Shown here: in pieces, positions 1-8,332 of the stretch
Layout of the letters: each line of letters begins with the position of its first letter
Numbering within the stretch: the first letter of the stretch is position 1
Source of the DNA: Candidatus Acidiferrum typicum
Lineage (GTDB): Bacteria; Acidobacteriota; Terriglobia; Acidiferrales; UBA7541
NCBI GenBank assembly: GCA_002478115.1
Contig: DLMH01000160.1
Location: 1-39,427, forward strand
DNA length: 39,427 bases
Direction of reading: 5' to 3'
Position numbers and translations under genes: made by a program
The notes under the pieces: model-generated
Database searches by the model: none
What the model was told of the DNA's origin: nothing
Seen by the model: the letters and a program-made list of their open reading frames with translations, nothing else

Positions 1-82
1 TAGTAGCCACTTCTCCGGTAAGCACGACTAACCGGGCACTAGACGAGAATTTGGTCGATAGATTATCGGCAGAGGCAGAGTT

Positions 83-2239
83 CTACGGCAGGTCCACGTC
101 GATGGCGTAGATTTCCTGGATGCCCAAATCGCGAAGCAAAATCGGTGAACCATCCGGAGCTGCGATCATCCAAGGACACCAATATCCCGTTACTCCCTCT
201 GGAACCTCGATCCCTGCTACGCGCTCGAGCTTACTGCCCGCAATGCGGACACGATAGAGAAACCGCGGATGAGTCTCCGCCCAATTTGAGAAGTACAAAT
301 ATTTGCTATCGCTCGACCACTCTTGCCAGGCAACGCCAGGACTGCTGCTTACCAACACAGACCATTTCTGTGTCTGCTGGTCGAATAGGAAAAACTTACT
401 ATCGCTCTGCGATTCGAGGGCAACGATAAATCGCCCGTCAGGAGAAATTCGTGGCGCGCGCATACCTTCTGACCCGGGGATGACCGAAACACGGCCCGTT
501 CGCAGATCAATGGAGGAAACCCGCGTTTGAGCAGAGTGCACAAGTCCGCCGATAATCAAAGAATTGCCATCCGGAGTCCAGGTGGGGTTCAGCTCGTGGT
601 CTTGGCTTTGTGAAACCATTTCAGGTTTGCCGCCTTCCGCTGAAACCACGTACGTCTTCCAGAGCCCCCCGGGGAGGATTCCCGAAAAGGCGATCCGTGT
701 GCCGCTGGGAGACCAATTAGGTACGCTCGCAACGAGAGGAGGCGTGGTCAGTTGTATACGCTCGCTGCCGTCCACTCTGCTTCGCCAAAGGATATTTTCA
801 GGATACGTCACGTATGCGACCCATTTGCCATCTCGAGAGAAGTCCAACTGATCGGCGGAAATCCCCGAGAGATAGGGCTCAAGCCGGTGTGACTTCAAGT
901 CATAGCGGGCCAACTCTCCACGGAATTGACCACCAACGGCGAAGATGTGCTTGCCATCTGGGCTAATGGTTGGTTCCCAAAAGCTCATTGGACCGGTTGT
1001 AAGCTGTACCGGTTTGGCGGGTTTCCAATGGAAAAGTGAACGTTTTTCAGGGAAAACCCAGATATCCGCTCCTACCGATGGTTCCCTCGGCACAGCCAGC
1101 AAAGAATAGTTCCCGTCGGGCGTCCAATTGTACCAACACGACGAACGATTCCCCGCCGGAGCTCGCGGCACCTCGTGCGGATTGGTTCCGTCGTTGGACA
1201 CCTCCCACAGGTAGCAGGCGAGTTTGTAAGTTCCGCCCATGCGCAAGACTCTTCCATCCGGTGACCAATGTATGGCGAAGACGAATCCATTTTCAATTCT
1301 TGCCAGTTTTCGAGTGTCGCTGCCATCTTTAGCCGCAATGTAGATATCGTTGCTACCGGTGAGATCGTCGCCGGTCGCGTAGACGATTTTTTGACCGTCG
1401 GGAGACCAGGTTCCAGCGTGGCCGGTGAGATTTCCCACGCGACGCGCCTGCCCGCTCGCCAGGGATAAGACCCAGATGGGCTTATCTGGCGCACTGCTAT
1501 TCTTCTGTGCGCCCCCTAACAACTCTGTTTTGTCGGGAGAGATATCAAAGAAGAAAAAACATTCAAAAGGATTGGAGACCTTGACGACGTCGCCACCAGT
1601 TGAGGAAACCTGCAGCACGGAAGAACCCGGTTCAGAGAAGAAGACTCGCGTACCGTCTGAGACCAACCAGGGCGCACCAAAGCCACAGCTCAAACCCTTT
1701 ATCTGCCGATCCGCTGTTAACTGTCTGTATCCCAGCACTCGCGGAGGCCGCATCGAGTAGGTTATCCAGTGGAATCCGAGAGCAACTAGAACGCACGCAG
1801 CAGCCAACCCAAGTCCAACAGCCAACCACCTCCGCTTGTTCGCATCGAGCGAAGGTTTCTCTTTTTTGTCTTCCGTGAAGGTGACGCTGACTTGGATTGG
1901 CGTTGGCTGTTCGGTGGGGCCTATAAAGCGATAGCCGCGCCGCGGTAGCGTCTCGATGAAGCGTGAATTTTCTGCGGTGTCTCCCAGCGCATCGCGCAAC
2001 CGCTTCACTGCGGCGTTCAGCCCATGCTCGAAGTCTACAAATGTATCCGTGGGCCAGAGTTTCGCTCGTAACTCTTCCCGCGTGACCACCTCGCCGGGTT
2101 TCTTCAGAAGGGCAAGCAGAATTTGGAACGGCTGCTCTTGCAGTTTGACCTGTAAACCGTTTTTCCGGAGTTCCCCGGTGCGAGAATCCACTTCAAACGT
2201 TCCGAAGCGGATGACCTGTTTTGCTTCCGTTTGCGGCAC
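83..2239 (-). CDS. Winged-helix DNA-binding / TolB-propeller membrane protein (CadC-like)
   Basis: Probable one-component membrane regulator. The N-terminal ~100 residues form an OmpR/PhoB-type winged helix (FGTFEVDSRTGELRKNG, then LNAAVKRLRDALGD and the wing RRGYRF). A single membrane span follows (RRWLAVGLGLAAACVLVALG), then an outside domain of TolB/WD40-like repeats recognisable from repeated WSPDG/ISPDG/WTPDG motifs. This fusion is common in Acidobacteriota; the ligand read by the propeller is not known. Start: the frame is open to a TTG at 2272, but that codon has no ribosome site. A GTG at 2239 lies 8 bases after AGAGG, so I chose it (718 aa). The gene diverges from the cytochrome c gene. 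Family assignment is sure; target genes cannot be inferred. Confidence 0.9.
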   Translation of the reverse strand: MPQTEAKQVIRFGTFEVDSRTGELRKNGLQVKLQEQPFQILLALLKKPGEVVTREELRAKLWPTDTFVDFEHGLNAAVKRLRDALGDTAENSRFIETLPRRGYRFIGPTEQPTPIQVSVTFTEDKKEKPSLDANKRRWLAVGLGLAAACVLVALGFHWITYSMRPPRVLGYRQLTADRQIKGLSCGFGAPWLVSDGTRVFFSEPGSSVLQVSSTGGDVVKVSNPFECFFFFDISPDKTELLGGAQKNSSAPDKPIWVLSLASGQARRVGNLTGHAGTWSPDGQKIVYATGDDLTGSNDIYIAAKDGSDTRKLARIENGFVFAIHWSPDGRVLRMGGTYKLACYLWEVSNDGTNPHEVPRAPAGNRSSCWYNWTPDGNYSLLAVPREPSVGADIWVFPEKRSLFHWKPAKPVQLTTGPMSFWEPTISPDGKHIFAVGGQFRGELARYDLKSHRLEPYLSGISADQLDFSRDGKWVAYVTYPENILWRSRVDGSERIQLTTPPLVASVPNWSPSGTRIAFSGILPGGLWKTYVVSAEGGKPEMVSQSQDHELNPTWTPDGNSLIIGGLVHSAQTRVSSIDLRTGRVSVIPGSEGMRAPRISPDGRFIVALESQSDSKFFLFDQQTQKWSVLVSSSPGVAWQEWSSDSKYLYFSNWAETHPRFLYRVRIAGSKLERVAGIEVPEGVTGYWCPWMIAAPDGSPILLRDLGIQEIYAIDVDLP

Positions 2240-2437
2240 TTTAGGTGCCTCTAAGACAAAACAATACTCCAATTAACAGAAACCGGCGCGAGGAAGTTCA
2301 CAATTCGGGTCACCTGCCCCGTGAACTCATTGATTCCCATGATTTTAGCTCGTGACTTCGATTTGCGCTCCGTTTCATCACCAGAGCATTGATGTACCTG
2401 ACGGTTATTTCAACCTAGGCCAGCAGTTATTCATCTT

Positions 2438-2442
2438 GGAGG
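2438..2442 (+). promoter_or_regulatory. Ribosome binding site of the cytochrome c gene
   Basis: GGAGG lies 5 bases before the ATG at 2448. It decides the start: the frame is open further upstream (from 2352), but those 32 extra codons look non-coding and have no ribosome site. Confidence 0.7.
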
Positions 2443-2447
2443 TGAAT

Positions 2448-2948
2448 ATGTTTCCCGAGAACACAATCATGGAAAAGAACTATGCGGGAAAATCTGTGGT
2501 ATCGAAAGTGGGTGCCGTTCTCGTCTTGATAGCAGGACTACTCCTTGGAGTTCTCTTTATTGGCCGAGGGATTGGAATGTCACAGACCAAGGACCCGATT
2601 CTGAAAGTAGTGGCAGTTTCCTATAGCCAGCCGGAGTCCGGCAAGCAGATGTACCAAGACTATTGTGCGGTTTGCCATGGAATGAACGGCAAGGGCAATG
2701 GGCCAGCGGTTCAATTCTTGAAGACACCGCCGCCCGACCTGACGACCATGGACAAGAGATATTACCCAACATCCGTGGCATCGAAAGTCAGTGCCGTTCT
2801 GCGCTCCGGTACGGCCAGCAGAGTACACGGAACGGTTGCTATGCCCCTCTGGGAGTCGTTGTTTAGCTCACTGCACGGGGGCGACCAGGTCGGAGCCTTG
2901 AGGATTCGCAATCTGTCCGAGTATGTAGAATCCATTCAGAAAAAGTAA
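2448..2948 (+). CDS. Membrane-anchored mono-haem cytochrome c
   Basis: A 166-residue class I cytochrome c, probably an electron carrier on the periplasmic side. Residues ~17-40 (SVVSKVGAVLVLIAGLLLGV) form an uncleaved anchor or signal. The haem c site is CAVCH (Cys73, Cys76, His77), followed by the usual GMNGKGNGPA stretch. Met132 in AMPLW is the likely second axial ligand. The domain ends in a typical C-terminal helix (RIRNLSEYVESIQ). Start chosen from GGAGG at 2438-2442. No oxidase or reductase partner is adjacent, so its redox partner is unknown. The next ORF downstream is broken (see 3005-3064), so an original operon partner may have been lost. Confidence 0.9.
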   Translation: MFPENTIMEKNYAGKSVVSKVGAVLVLIAGLLLGVLFIGRGIGMSQTKDPILKVVAVSYSQPESGKQMYQDYCAVCHGMNGKGNGPAVQFLKTPPPDLTTMDKRYYPTSVASKVSAVLRSGTASRVHGTVAMPLWESLFSSLHGGDQVGALRIRNLSEYVESIQKK

Positions 2949-3004
2949 ACGACGTCTACACGCAACCCAGACTTACTCCCTTGGTGTTTTTGAGGAGGGT
3001 AATT

Positions 3005-3064
3005 ATGAAGCGCATGAGCATCTTGGTACTTCTTAGCGTGTCTGGTGTAACAAAACGATGTTAA
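3005..3064 (+). pseudogene. Signal-peptide-like remnant ORF (19 codons)
   Basis: ATG at 3005 sits behind a strong ribosome site (GAGGAGGG). The product starts MKRMSILVLLSVSG, like the start of an export signal, then stops after VTKRC. The stop codon overlaps the ATG of the next frame at 3058 by 7 bases. I read it as the leftover 5' end of an exported-protein gene fused by deletion to the zinc-finger fragment. A genuine short leader peptide that couples translation to the next frame is an alternative. Confidence 0.4.
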
Positions 3065-3399
3065 AGATACGGGGCGGTTGCGACGAGCATGACGAATTCA
3101 AAGAGCTTTGTGCATTGGCGGCCTCGGGCAGCCTTGAGCCTTCAGAGTTGCCCGAATTGCAAGCTCACCTGAAGCATTGTGAAAAATGCCGAGAGGTCTT
3201 TCGCCAGTACCGAATACTGACCACGCAAGGAATGACCCTCCTTGCGGATGCGTATCCGGAAAGACAGGCACAAGTAAGCTGGAACGCTGCGTCCGTGCGC
3301 GAGCGATTGTTGGAGTGCGTCCGGGCCGAAAGACGCCGCAGCAAGAACCCGCGCCGGACTCAGCGGAACCGCCGAGTAGTTAGGAGCAAAAGTCGGTGA
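3058..3399 (+). CDS. Putative zinc-finger (anti-sigma ZAS-type) protein, probably truncated
   Basis: A 113-residue protein with an N-terminal putative anti-sigma zinc finger: H37-x3-C41-x2-C44 in the stretch AHLKHCEKCRE, preceded by EHDEFKELCALAASG. Such domains in Acidobacteriota usually sit at the N-terminus of longer proteins (anti-sigma factors with a membrane span, or sensor kinases). Here the remainder is missing: after ~90 residues it turns into a basic low-complexity tail (RRRSKNPRRTQRNRR) without membrane segment or second domain. No sigma factor gene is adjacent. I favour a 3'-truncated gene; an intact small zinc-finger protein is possible. Confidence 0.55.
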   Translation: MLKIRGGCDEHDEFKELCALAASGSLEPSELPELQAHLKHCEKCREVFRQYRILTTQGMTLLADAYPERQAQVSWNAASVRERLLECVRAERRRSKNPRRTQRNRRVVRSKSR

Positions 3400-3716
3400 T
3401 GTAGTTGCCTCCCAGACTTGTGGTTTGGCGAAATCAACGAAGCACGAGGTAGATATCTCTGCCAGTCCGCTCCTAAGGGACAGGCGGCATTTCGTGAGAA
3501 AAATCGTGCAAACCGGACAGGTGGGTCCCGGTACCATTCATATCCACATGCCATTCCGCATTGCACCACAATAGTGCAATGGGAGGGTCGGTTGCACTCT
3601 CTCCTACCGCCTAGCCCTTCGTCCAGTTGACGGCTCAGAGGGAATTGAGTAGCTTGGCCATGGATTGGGGGTTGTACTCTTGTGGGTATCGTAGCGATGG
3701 ATCAGGGGTGCTGAGG
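3400..3716. other. Gene-free stretch between ZAS fragment and Tat-signal protein
   Basis: 317 bases without a credible gene. It holds one clear inverted repeat (3559-3581, listed separately). I see no convincing -35/-10 pair. Confidence 0.5.
3559..3581. repeat. Perfect 8-bp inverted repeat, candidate operator or hairpin
   Basis: CATTGCAC (3559-3566) and GTGCAATG (3574-3581) are perfect inverted copies around a 7-base spacer. A further TTGCACT follows at 3592. It lies 136 bases upstream of the Tat-signal/amidase gene pair. There is no T-run, so an intrinsic terminator is unlikely; a dimeric regulator site is plausible but unproven. Confidence 0.4.
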
Positions 3717-4130
3717 ATGAACAATAGCAAAGGGCGGAAGATTGACAGGCGAGAATTTGCGCGGAAAGCGGCACTGCTCTCCGCGGCGATGGTTCCGGCG
3801 GGGATGGCTTTCGAGGGGCCTGCGGCGGCCGCGATCAACGAGCAACTGCCGGAGGGCGCGGAGAAATTGAGCGCCGAGGGCCGTGTGGAGGCCGCAGCAC
3901 GATTTCAGCAGATCATGAGCCAGTATGGAAGCCGGTTCGATGGCGAAGAACAGAAACGGGTGCGCGATGGCTGCTACAGCCTGCAGGGTACGCTGGAGCG
4001 GTTGCGTGCTTTTCACCTGGAGAATGGCGATGCGCCCGCCCTCTACCTGAAGCCACTCCTGGAACGAGAGAAGAAGCCGCAGAGCGCTCCCGCGGCCGGC
4101 GCTGCGCCCGCAGCAGCCAAAAAACCATGA
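3717..4130 (+). CDS. Small Tat-signal exported protein, function unknown
   Basis: 137 residues from ATG 3717. The N-terminus has a twin-arginine-like signal (DRREFARKAALLSAAMVPAG), suggesting folded export. The rest is helical and charged (VEAAARFQQIMSQYGSRFDG, then EEQKRVRDGCYSLQGTLERL) and ends in an Ala/Pro-rich tail. I do not recognise the family. It lies 13 bases upstream of the amidase, so the two are very likely co-transcribed and may act together. The frame is open upstream to 3627, but the twin-arginine signal fixes the start at 3717. Confidence 0.75.
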   Translation: MNNSKGRKIDRREFARKAALLSAAMVPAGMAFEGPAAAAINEQLPEGAEKLSAEGRVEAAARFQQIMSQYGSRFDGEEQKRVRDGCYSLQGTLERLRAFHLENGDAPALYLKPLLEREKKPQSAPAAGAAPAAAKKP

Positions 4131-4143
4131 CGGGAGTCCGCGC

Positions 4144-5553
4144 ATGCTGAAAGAATCCATCCTCTACGAATCCGTTGGCGAGCTGGCGAAGCGCATTGAA
4201 ACGAAGCAGCTTTCCCCTGTCGAACTGACCGAAGCGTACCTGGAACGCAGCCAAAAACTGGGGCCGCAGCTCAATGCCTATGCCCGCCTGATGCCGGTGG
4301 AGGCGCTGGACCAGGCGCGCGCCGCCGAAAAAGACATTCACCGGGGACATTACCGCGGGCCGCTGCATGGAATTCCGTATGCCGCAAAGGATCTGCTGGC
4401 GGTGAAGGGTGTGCAGACGACGTGGGGAGCAAAGCCATTTGCCGAGCAGGTTTTCGATTACAACGCGACGGTGATTGAGCACCTGAAAAATGTGGGCGCA
4501 GTGCTGCTGGGCAAGGCCGCGATGATCGAATTAGCGGGCGGGCTGGGGTACATGTATGCATCGGCGTCGCTGCAGGGCGAAACCAGGAATCCGTGGGACA
4601 CCAGTTGCTGGACGTGCGGCTCGTCTTCGGGATCGGGCGCGATCGTGGCGGCGGGACTGGCAGGATTTGCAATTGGAACGGAGACGTGGGGCTCGATTGT
4701 GTGCCCCTCGGCATTTTGCGGCGTGAGCGGATTCCGGCCTACGTATGGGCGCGTGAGCCGGCACGGGGCCATGGCGCTTTGCTATTCGCTGGACAAAATC
4801 GGGCCGCTGGCGCGGAGCGCGGAAGATTGCACGCGGATTTTTGCGGCCATTGCGGGACATGATCCCCTGGACCGGAGCACGCTGGCGGTGGACAAGGCAG
4901 CGTTCACGAATTCGCCCGCAGGAGATTTAAAGAGGCGGGGCTTGCGCGTCGGCTGGCTGACGAACGCGTGGAAAGAGTATGAGCCGGGTGTGGGCAAAGC
5001 GATTCAGGCAGCGCACAAGATTTTGCCGCGGCACTTTGCGTCGGTAAGGGATGCGGAGTTGCCGGAGGGGCCGTGGGAAGATGCGGCGGGCGTGGTGCTG
5101 CAGGCAGAGGTGGCTTCCTCGTTCGGGGAGCTGATCCGCTCGGGACGCGTAAAGGAGTTGCATGACCCGCTGGGGCGCGTGGGCGGCTACGTGAATCTGA
5201 CGGTGACGGGCGGCGACTACACGACGGCGCAGCGCGTGCGGGAAATCCTGCAGAAGAAGATGGACACCCTGTTCGACTCCTACGACGTGCTGGCGACGGC
5301 TGCGCTGCCCGCCGCGGCAACACCGTTGATAACGAATCTGATCACAGGGCTTGCCTTTCCCGATCCACTGGGAGCGATTGGAAACCTCTGCGGATTGCCG
5401 GCGCTTTCCGTGCCCTGCGGTTTTACGGAGAAGAATTTGCCGGTGGGGCTGCAATTCATCGGGCGGGCCGGAGATGACGCGGCGGTGCTGGAAGCGGGAC
5501 AGACCTTTCAACGAGCAACGCAGTGGCACCGGAAGCATCCGAAGTTGGCGTAG
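4144..5553 (+). CDS. Amidase (amidase signature family)
   Basis: A 469-residue amidase-signature hydrolase; length is typical. The Ser-cisSer-Lys triad is visible: Lys82 in YAAKDLL, cis-Ser about 160 in CGSSSGSGA, nucleophile Ser184 in TETWGSIVCPSAF. The usual GGSI of GatA is WGSI here and the following Arg is Val, as in non-GatA members of the family. It is therefore unlikely to be the glutaminyl-tRNA amidotransferase subunit, and no gatB or gatC is nearby. Substrate unknown. There is no signal peptide although its upstream neighbour is Tat-exported. Confidence 0.9.
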   Translation: MLKESILYESVGELAKRIETKQLSPVELTEAYLERSQKLGPQLNAYARLMPVEALDQARAAEKDIHRGHYRGPLHGIPYAAKDLLAVKGVQTTWGAKPFAEQVFDYNATVIEHLKNVGAVLLGKAAMIELAGGLGYMYASASLQGETRNPWDTSCWTCGSSSGSGAIVAAGLAGFAIGTETWGSIVCPSAFCGVSGFRPTYGRVSRHGAMALCYSLDKIGPLARSAEDCTRIFAAIAGHDPLDRSTLAVDKAAFTNSPAGDLKRRGLRVGWLTNAWKEYEPGVGKAIQAAHKILPRHFASVRDAELPEGPWEDAAGVVLQAEVASSFGELIRSGRVKELHDPLGRVGGYVNLTVTGGDYTTAQRVREILQKKMDTLFDSYDVLATAALPAAATPLITNLITGLAFPDPLGAIGNLCGLPALSVPCGFTEKNLPVGLQFIGRAGDDAAVLEAGQTFQRATQWHRKHPKLA

Positions 5554-5581
5554 AACGGACTGCACGCCGGGCCCGGGGAGA

Positions 5582-5613
5582 GAAAAACAGATTCCTCGCT
5601 GCGCTCGGAATGA
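5582..5613 (+). repeat. Dispersed repeat box A, copy 1
   Basis: Begins GAAAAACAGATTCCTCGC and ends GCTCGGAATGA. Nearly identical copies are at 5723-5755 and, as an inverted pair, inside 31864-31961. A diverged relative is at 9273-9307. Confidence 0.75.
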
Positions 5614-5681
5614 TATGAGTGTTTACGGGTTGCCGAGAAGGGGTCCAGCGTGCTGGCCCCCTACGCAAACAAACCCAAGAA

Positions 5682-5697
5682 CCGATCTAAAGATCGG
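5682..5697. repeat. Perfect hairpin within composite repeat
   Basis: CCGATCT and AGATCGG pair perfectly (7 bp) around AA. It occupies the same position in its composite unit as the 5823-5842 hairpin does in the next, although the stem sequences differ. Confidence 0.6.
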
Positions 5698-5722
5698 CCA
5701 CTACAAAACCAAAGACCCCCGG

Positions 5723-5755
5723 GAAAAACAGATTCCTCGCTGCGCTCGGGATGAC
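5723..5755 (+). repeat. Dispersed repeat box A, copy 2
   Basis: Same box as 5582-5613, with GGGATGAC in place of GGAATGA at its end. It starts the second composite unit. Confidence 0.75.
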
Positions 5756-5822
5756 AAGAAGAGTGCGCTTTGCCGAGATGGGGTCGAGCGATGCTGGGCC
5801 ACTATGAAGACAAACCCAAGAG

Positions 5823-5842
5823 CACAGTCAAGAGTGACTGTG
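5823..5842. repeat. Perfect 8-bp hairpin within composite repeat
   Basis: CACAGTCA and TGACTGTG pair perfectly around AGAG. It follows a CAAACCCAAGA segment exactly as the 5682-5697 hairpin does. Confidence 0.6.
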
Positions 5843-5863
5843 CCACAAGGCAAAGCCAGGAAA

Positions 5864-5896
5864 AGGCCTCAGGCCTGAAGGCCTGAGCTACAGGGC
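5864..5896 (-). repeat. Hairpin family B, copy 1 (REP-like)
   Basis: CTCAGGCCT (5868-5876) and AGGCCTGAG (5879-5887) form a perfect 9-bp stem with a 2-base loop, flanked by GCTACAG. Related hairpins lie at 9436-9470 and 9538-9570; the first has compensatory stem changes. Confidence 0.65.
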
Positions 5897-5920
5897 GGAG
5901 GTTTTTCCAAGTGCCGGAAG

Positions 5921-8332
5921 TTAGTTGTGTTTCTTGGTGTGGAGGATTTCGCGGACAGTGCGCAGAAGCGCGCCACGGCTGAAGGGCTTGGAGAGGAGAC
6001 GTACCGTGGGATCGGCGTTGGCCATTTCCATGGCGGCGTGTTCGCTGTAGCCAGACATGAAGACGACGCAAAGCCCCGGATATTCCCGCTGCAGATGGAC
6101 GGCAAGCTCCTGCCCCGTCATGCCGGGCATGACCATGTCCGTGACAAGCAGATCGATGGCACCGTTGTGCTGGCGGGCTAGCTCGATGGCGTCGGAGGCG
6201 TCCTTGGCTTCGACGACCTTGTAGCCACCAGACTCAAGAAATTCCTTGGCGATTTCGCGGACGTCCTGCTCGTCTTCGGTAAGGAGGACGGTTTCCGTGC
6301 CTGTGGGCACTTCCGCGGTAGGCTTGGGAGCGCCGGGGTGTTCTTCGGCTTGATCGACGCGGGGAATATAGATTTTGAAGGAAGTGCCCTTACCAAGTTC
6401 GCTGTAGACCCAGATGAAGCCGCCACTCTGCTTGACGATGCCGTAGACGGTGGCGAGGCCGAGTCCAGTGCCCTTCCCTTTTTCCTTGGTGGTGAAGAAG
6501 GGTTCGAAGATGTGCGACTGCGTTTCCGCGTCCATGCCGCAGCCACTGTCGCTGACGGTAAGCTGGATATAAGCGCCGGGCTTCATTAAGGGATGGCTGG
6601 CGGTATAGGTTTGATCGAGGTCGGCGTTTTTTGTTTCGATGACGAGTTTGCCGCCGTTGGGCATGGCGTCGCGGGAGTTGACCGCAAGGTTCATGATGAT
6701 CTGTTCCATCTGGCTGGCGTCGGCGCGGATGGCCCCCAATTTTTGGTCCGCGCGAACCACGAGTTCGATGTCCTCGCCAATCAGGCGCGGGAGGAGCTTG
6801 CCCATTTCCTCGACGATGGAGTTCACATTGATCACTTGCAGCTGCAGGACCTGCATGCGGCTGAAGGCGAGCAACTGCCGGGTTAGAGCGGCGGCACGGT
6901 CGGCGGAGCGGTCGATCTGCTCGATTTTGCGCGCGATGTGATCCGAAGGCGGCAAGACATTCAACAAAAGCTCCGTGTGCCCCTTAATTACCATGAGCAG
7001 GTTGTTGAAGTCGTGGGCGACACCGCCGGCCAGGCGTCCGATGGCTTCCATTTTCTGCGACTGGCGGAGTTGCTGTTCGAGGTGGCGCCGGTCGCTGATG
7101 TCCTGGGCAACAACGAGGCGAACGCGTTTGCCGGCGTAGACCAAAGCGTGGGAGATGACTTCCACCTCGAATGTTTTACCGTCTTTGGCCTGGTGCAGCC
7201 AAAAGCCATGGTCCTCGTCGTTTTCTTCTATCGCATGGAGATAGGCCGCGACCTTTTCGTGCTCTGAGGCAGGTCGAATATCGAGGATGGTCATGTTCTC
7301 GAATTCTTGGTGGGAATAACCGTAGAGCAGGACGGCGGCCTGGTTGACGCGGAGGAACTTGAGCGTGTCGGCCTCATGAAGCCAGGTCGGCATGGGATTG
7401 TGCTCAAAGAGGAGGCGCAGGATGGATTCGTTTTTGCGAAGTTCTTCCTCGGCGCGGCGGCGCTCAATGGCCAGGGCGATGTGGCCGCCGACGGAATCGA
7501 GGAATTCGAGGTCGCGGATATCGTAGGCGTTTTCGTTCTGGTAGTGCTGAACGACCAGGACGCCGATGGTGGCGGTGGGCGTTTTAAGCGGGACACCGAG
7601 CCAGGCGGGCGAGGGCGAGCCGACTAGTTCGACTTCGCCAAGCGCGGCGAGGCGATCAAAATCGGATTGCGGTATAAGCATGGCGCGGCCGGTTCGGAAA
7701 ACGTAGGCCGTGCAGCTCCGGCCAACCCTCTGGGACGCAGGAGCCGTGTCGTACTCGTCCGCGAAGAAGGGAAACTCGAAGGTGTCGTGCTCGGGATCGT
7801 GGAGGGCCACAAAACAGTTTTGCGCGGAGACGATGCGCTTCAGGGCCTCGTGGATGCCGGTGAGCAATTGGTCAAGATTGGACGTCTGATTGAGGGCGTG
7901 AACAACGTCGGAGATAACCTGTCGCTCGGACTCCATGCGCTGGAGTGCGGTAACGTCCTGGGCGTTGAGCAGGATTCCTTCGATGCCAGAATCTTCCAGG
8001 CGATTGTGGCAGACAACTTCAAACCAGCGCCAGGAGCAATCCCGCGTGCGCAAGCGACAACGCTCGCGCACACTGGAACCCGGCACGGCAGCAACTTCCT
8101 GGAGGCGCTCGCGGATGTGTTCGACGTCGACCGCATGAACGAGTGCATGGATGCTGCGGCCTACCAGTTCACCGGGGTTGTAGCCCAGGGAATTCCGGAA
8201 AGCTTCATTGGCGAATAGAACCGTGCCGTCCGGACCAAGGATGGCGATGAGTTCCTGAGTGGAATCGAGCAACGTGGCCAGTTGGTGCGCGCTGAGCCGG
8301 GTACCCAGCTCCGTAGCCGTTTTATGTGACAT
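5921..8332 (-). CDS. Hybrid sensor histidine kinase (PAS-GAF-PAS-HisKA-HATPase-REC)
   Basis: 803-residue cytoplasmic hybrid kinase with no membrane segment. Order: PAS (~15-130), GAF (~145-290), PAS (~300-418), HisKA with phospho-acceptor His440 in GGVAHDFNNLL, HATPase with N box (NLAVNSRDAMPNG), G1 (DSGCGM ~595) and G2 (GKGTGLGL ~619), then a C-terminal receiver with acidic pair E686/D687, phospho-acceptor Asp732 in VTDMVMPG and Lys782. All catalytic residues look intact. The GAF domain suggests a small cytosolic ligand or redox cue, but which one cannot be read. No response regulator with an output domain is adjacent, so it is an orphan here. It diverges from the YetF-like gene. Confidence 0.93.
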   Translation of the reverse strand: MSHKTATELGTRLSAHQLATLLDSTQELIAILGPDGTVLFANEAFRNSLGYNPGELVGRSIHALVHAVDVEHIRERLQEVAAVPGSSVRERCRLRTRDCSWRWFEVVCHNRLEDSGIEGILLNAQDVTALQRMESERQVISDVVHALNQTSNLDQLLTGIHEALKRIVSAQNCFVALHDPEHDTFEFPFFADEYDTAPASQRVGRSCTAYVFRTGRAMLIPQSDFDRLAALGEVELVGSPSPAWLGVPLKTPTATIGVLVVQHYQNENAYDIRDLEFLDSVGGHIALAIERRRAEEELRKNESILRLLFEHNPMPTWLHEADTLKFLRVNQAAVLLYGYSHQEFENMTILDIRPASEHEKVAAYLHAIEENDEDHGFWLHQAKDGKTFEVEVISHALVYAGKRVRLVVAQDISDRRHLEQQLRQSQKMEAIGRLAGGVAHDFNNLLMVIKGHTELLLNVLPPSDHIARKIEQIDRSADRAAALTRQLLAFSRMQVLQLQVINVNSIVEEMGKLLPRLIGEDIELVVRADQKLGAIRADASQMEQIIMNLAVNSRDAMPNGGKLVIETKNADLDQTYTASHPLMKPGAYIQLTVSDSGCGMDAETQSHIFEPFFTTKEKGKGTGLGLATVYGIVKQSGGFIWVYSELGKGTSFKIYIPRVDQAEEHPGAPKPTAEVPTGTETVLLTEDEQDVREIAKEFLESGGYKVVEAKDASDAIELARQHNGAIDLLVTDMVMPGMTGQELAVHLQREYPGLCVVFMSGYSEHAAMEMANADPTVRLLSKPFSRGALLRTVREILHTKKHN

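Larger units (their letters stand above)
5554..5920. other. Gene-free block built of dispersed short repeats
   Basis: 367 bases between the amidase and the end of the kinase gene. It consists of two tandem copies of one composite unit: a 32-base box, a TTGCCGAGA-GGGGTC segment, a CAAACCCAAGA segment and a hairpin, followed by a third hairpin. Frames that cross it are repeat translation and not genes. Confidence 0.7.

Noticed and set aside
4144..5553. GatA subunit of the amidotransferase
   Set aside because: Signature differs (WGSIV instead of GGSIR) and no gatB or gatC is adjacent.
5554..5920. CRISPR array
   Set aside because: Only two composite units with unequal content; no regular repeat-spacer periodicity and no cas gene.
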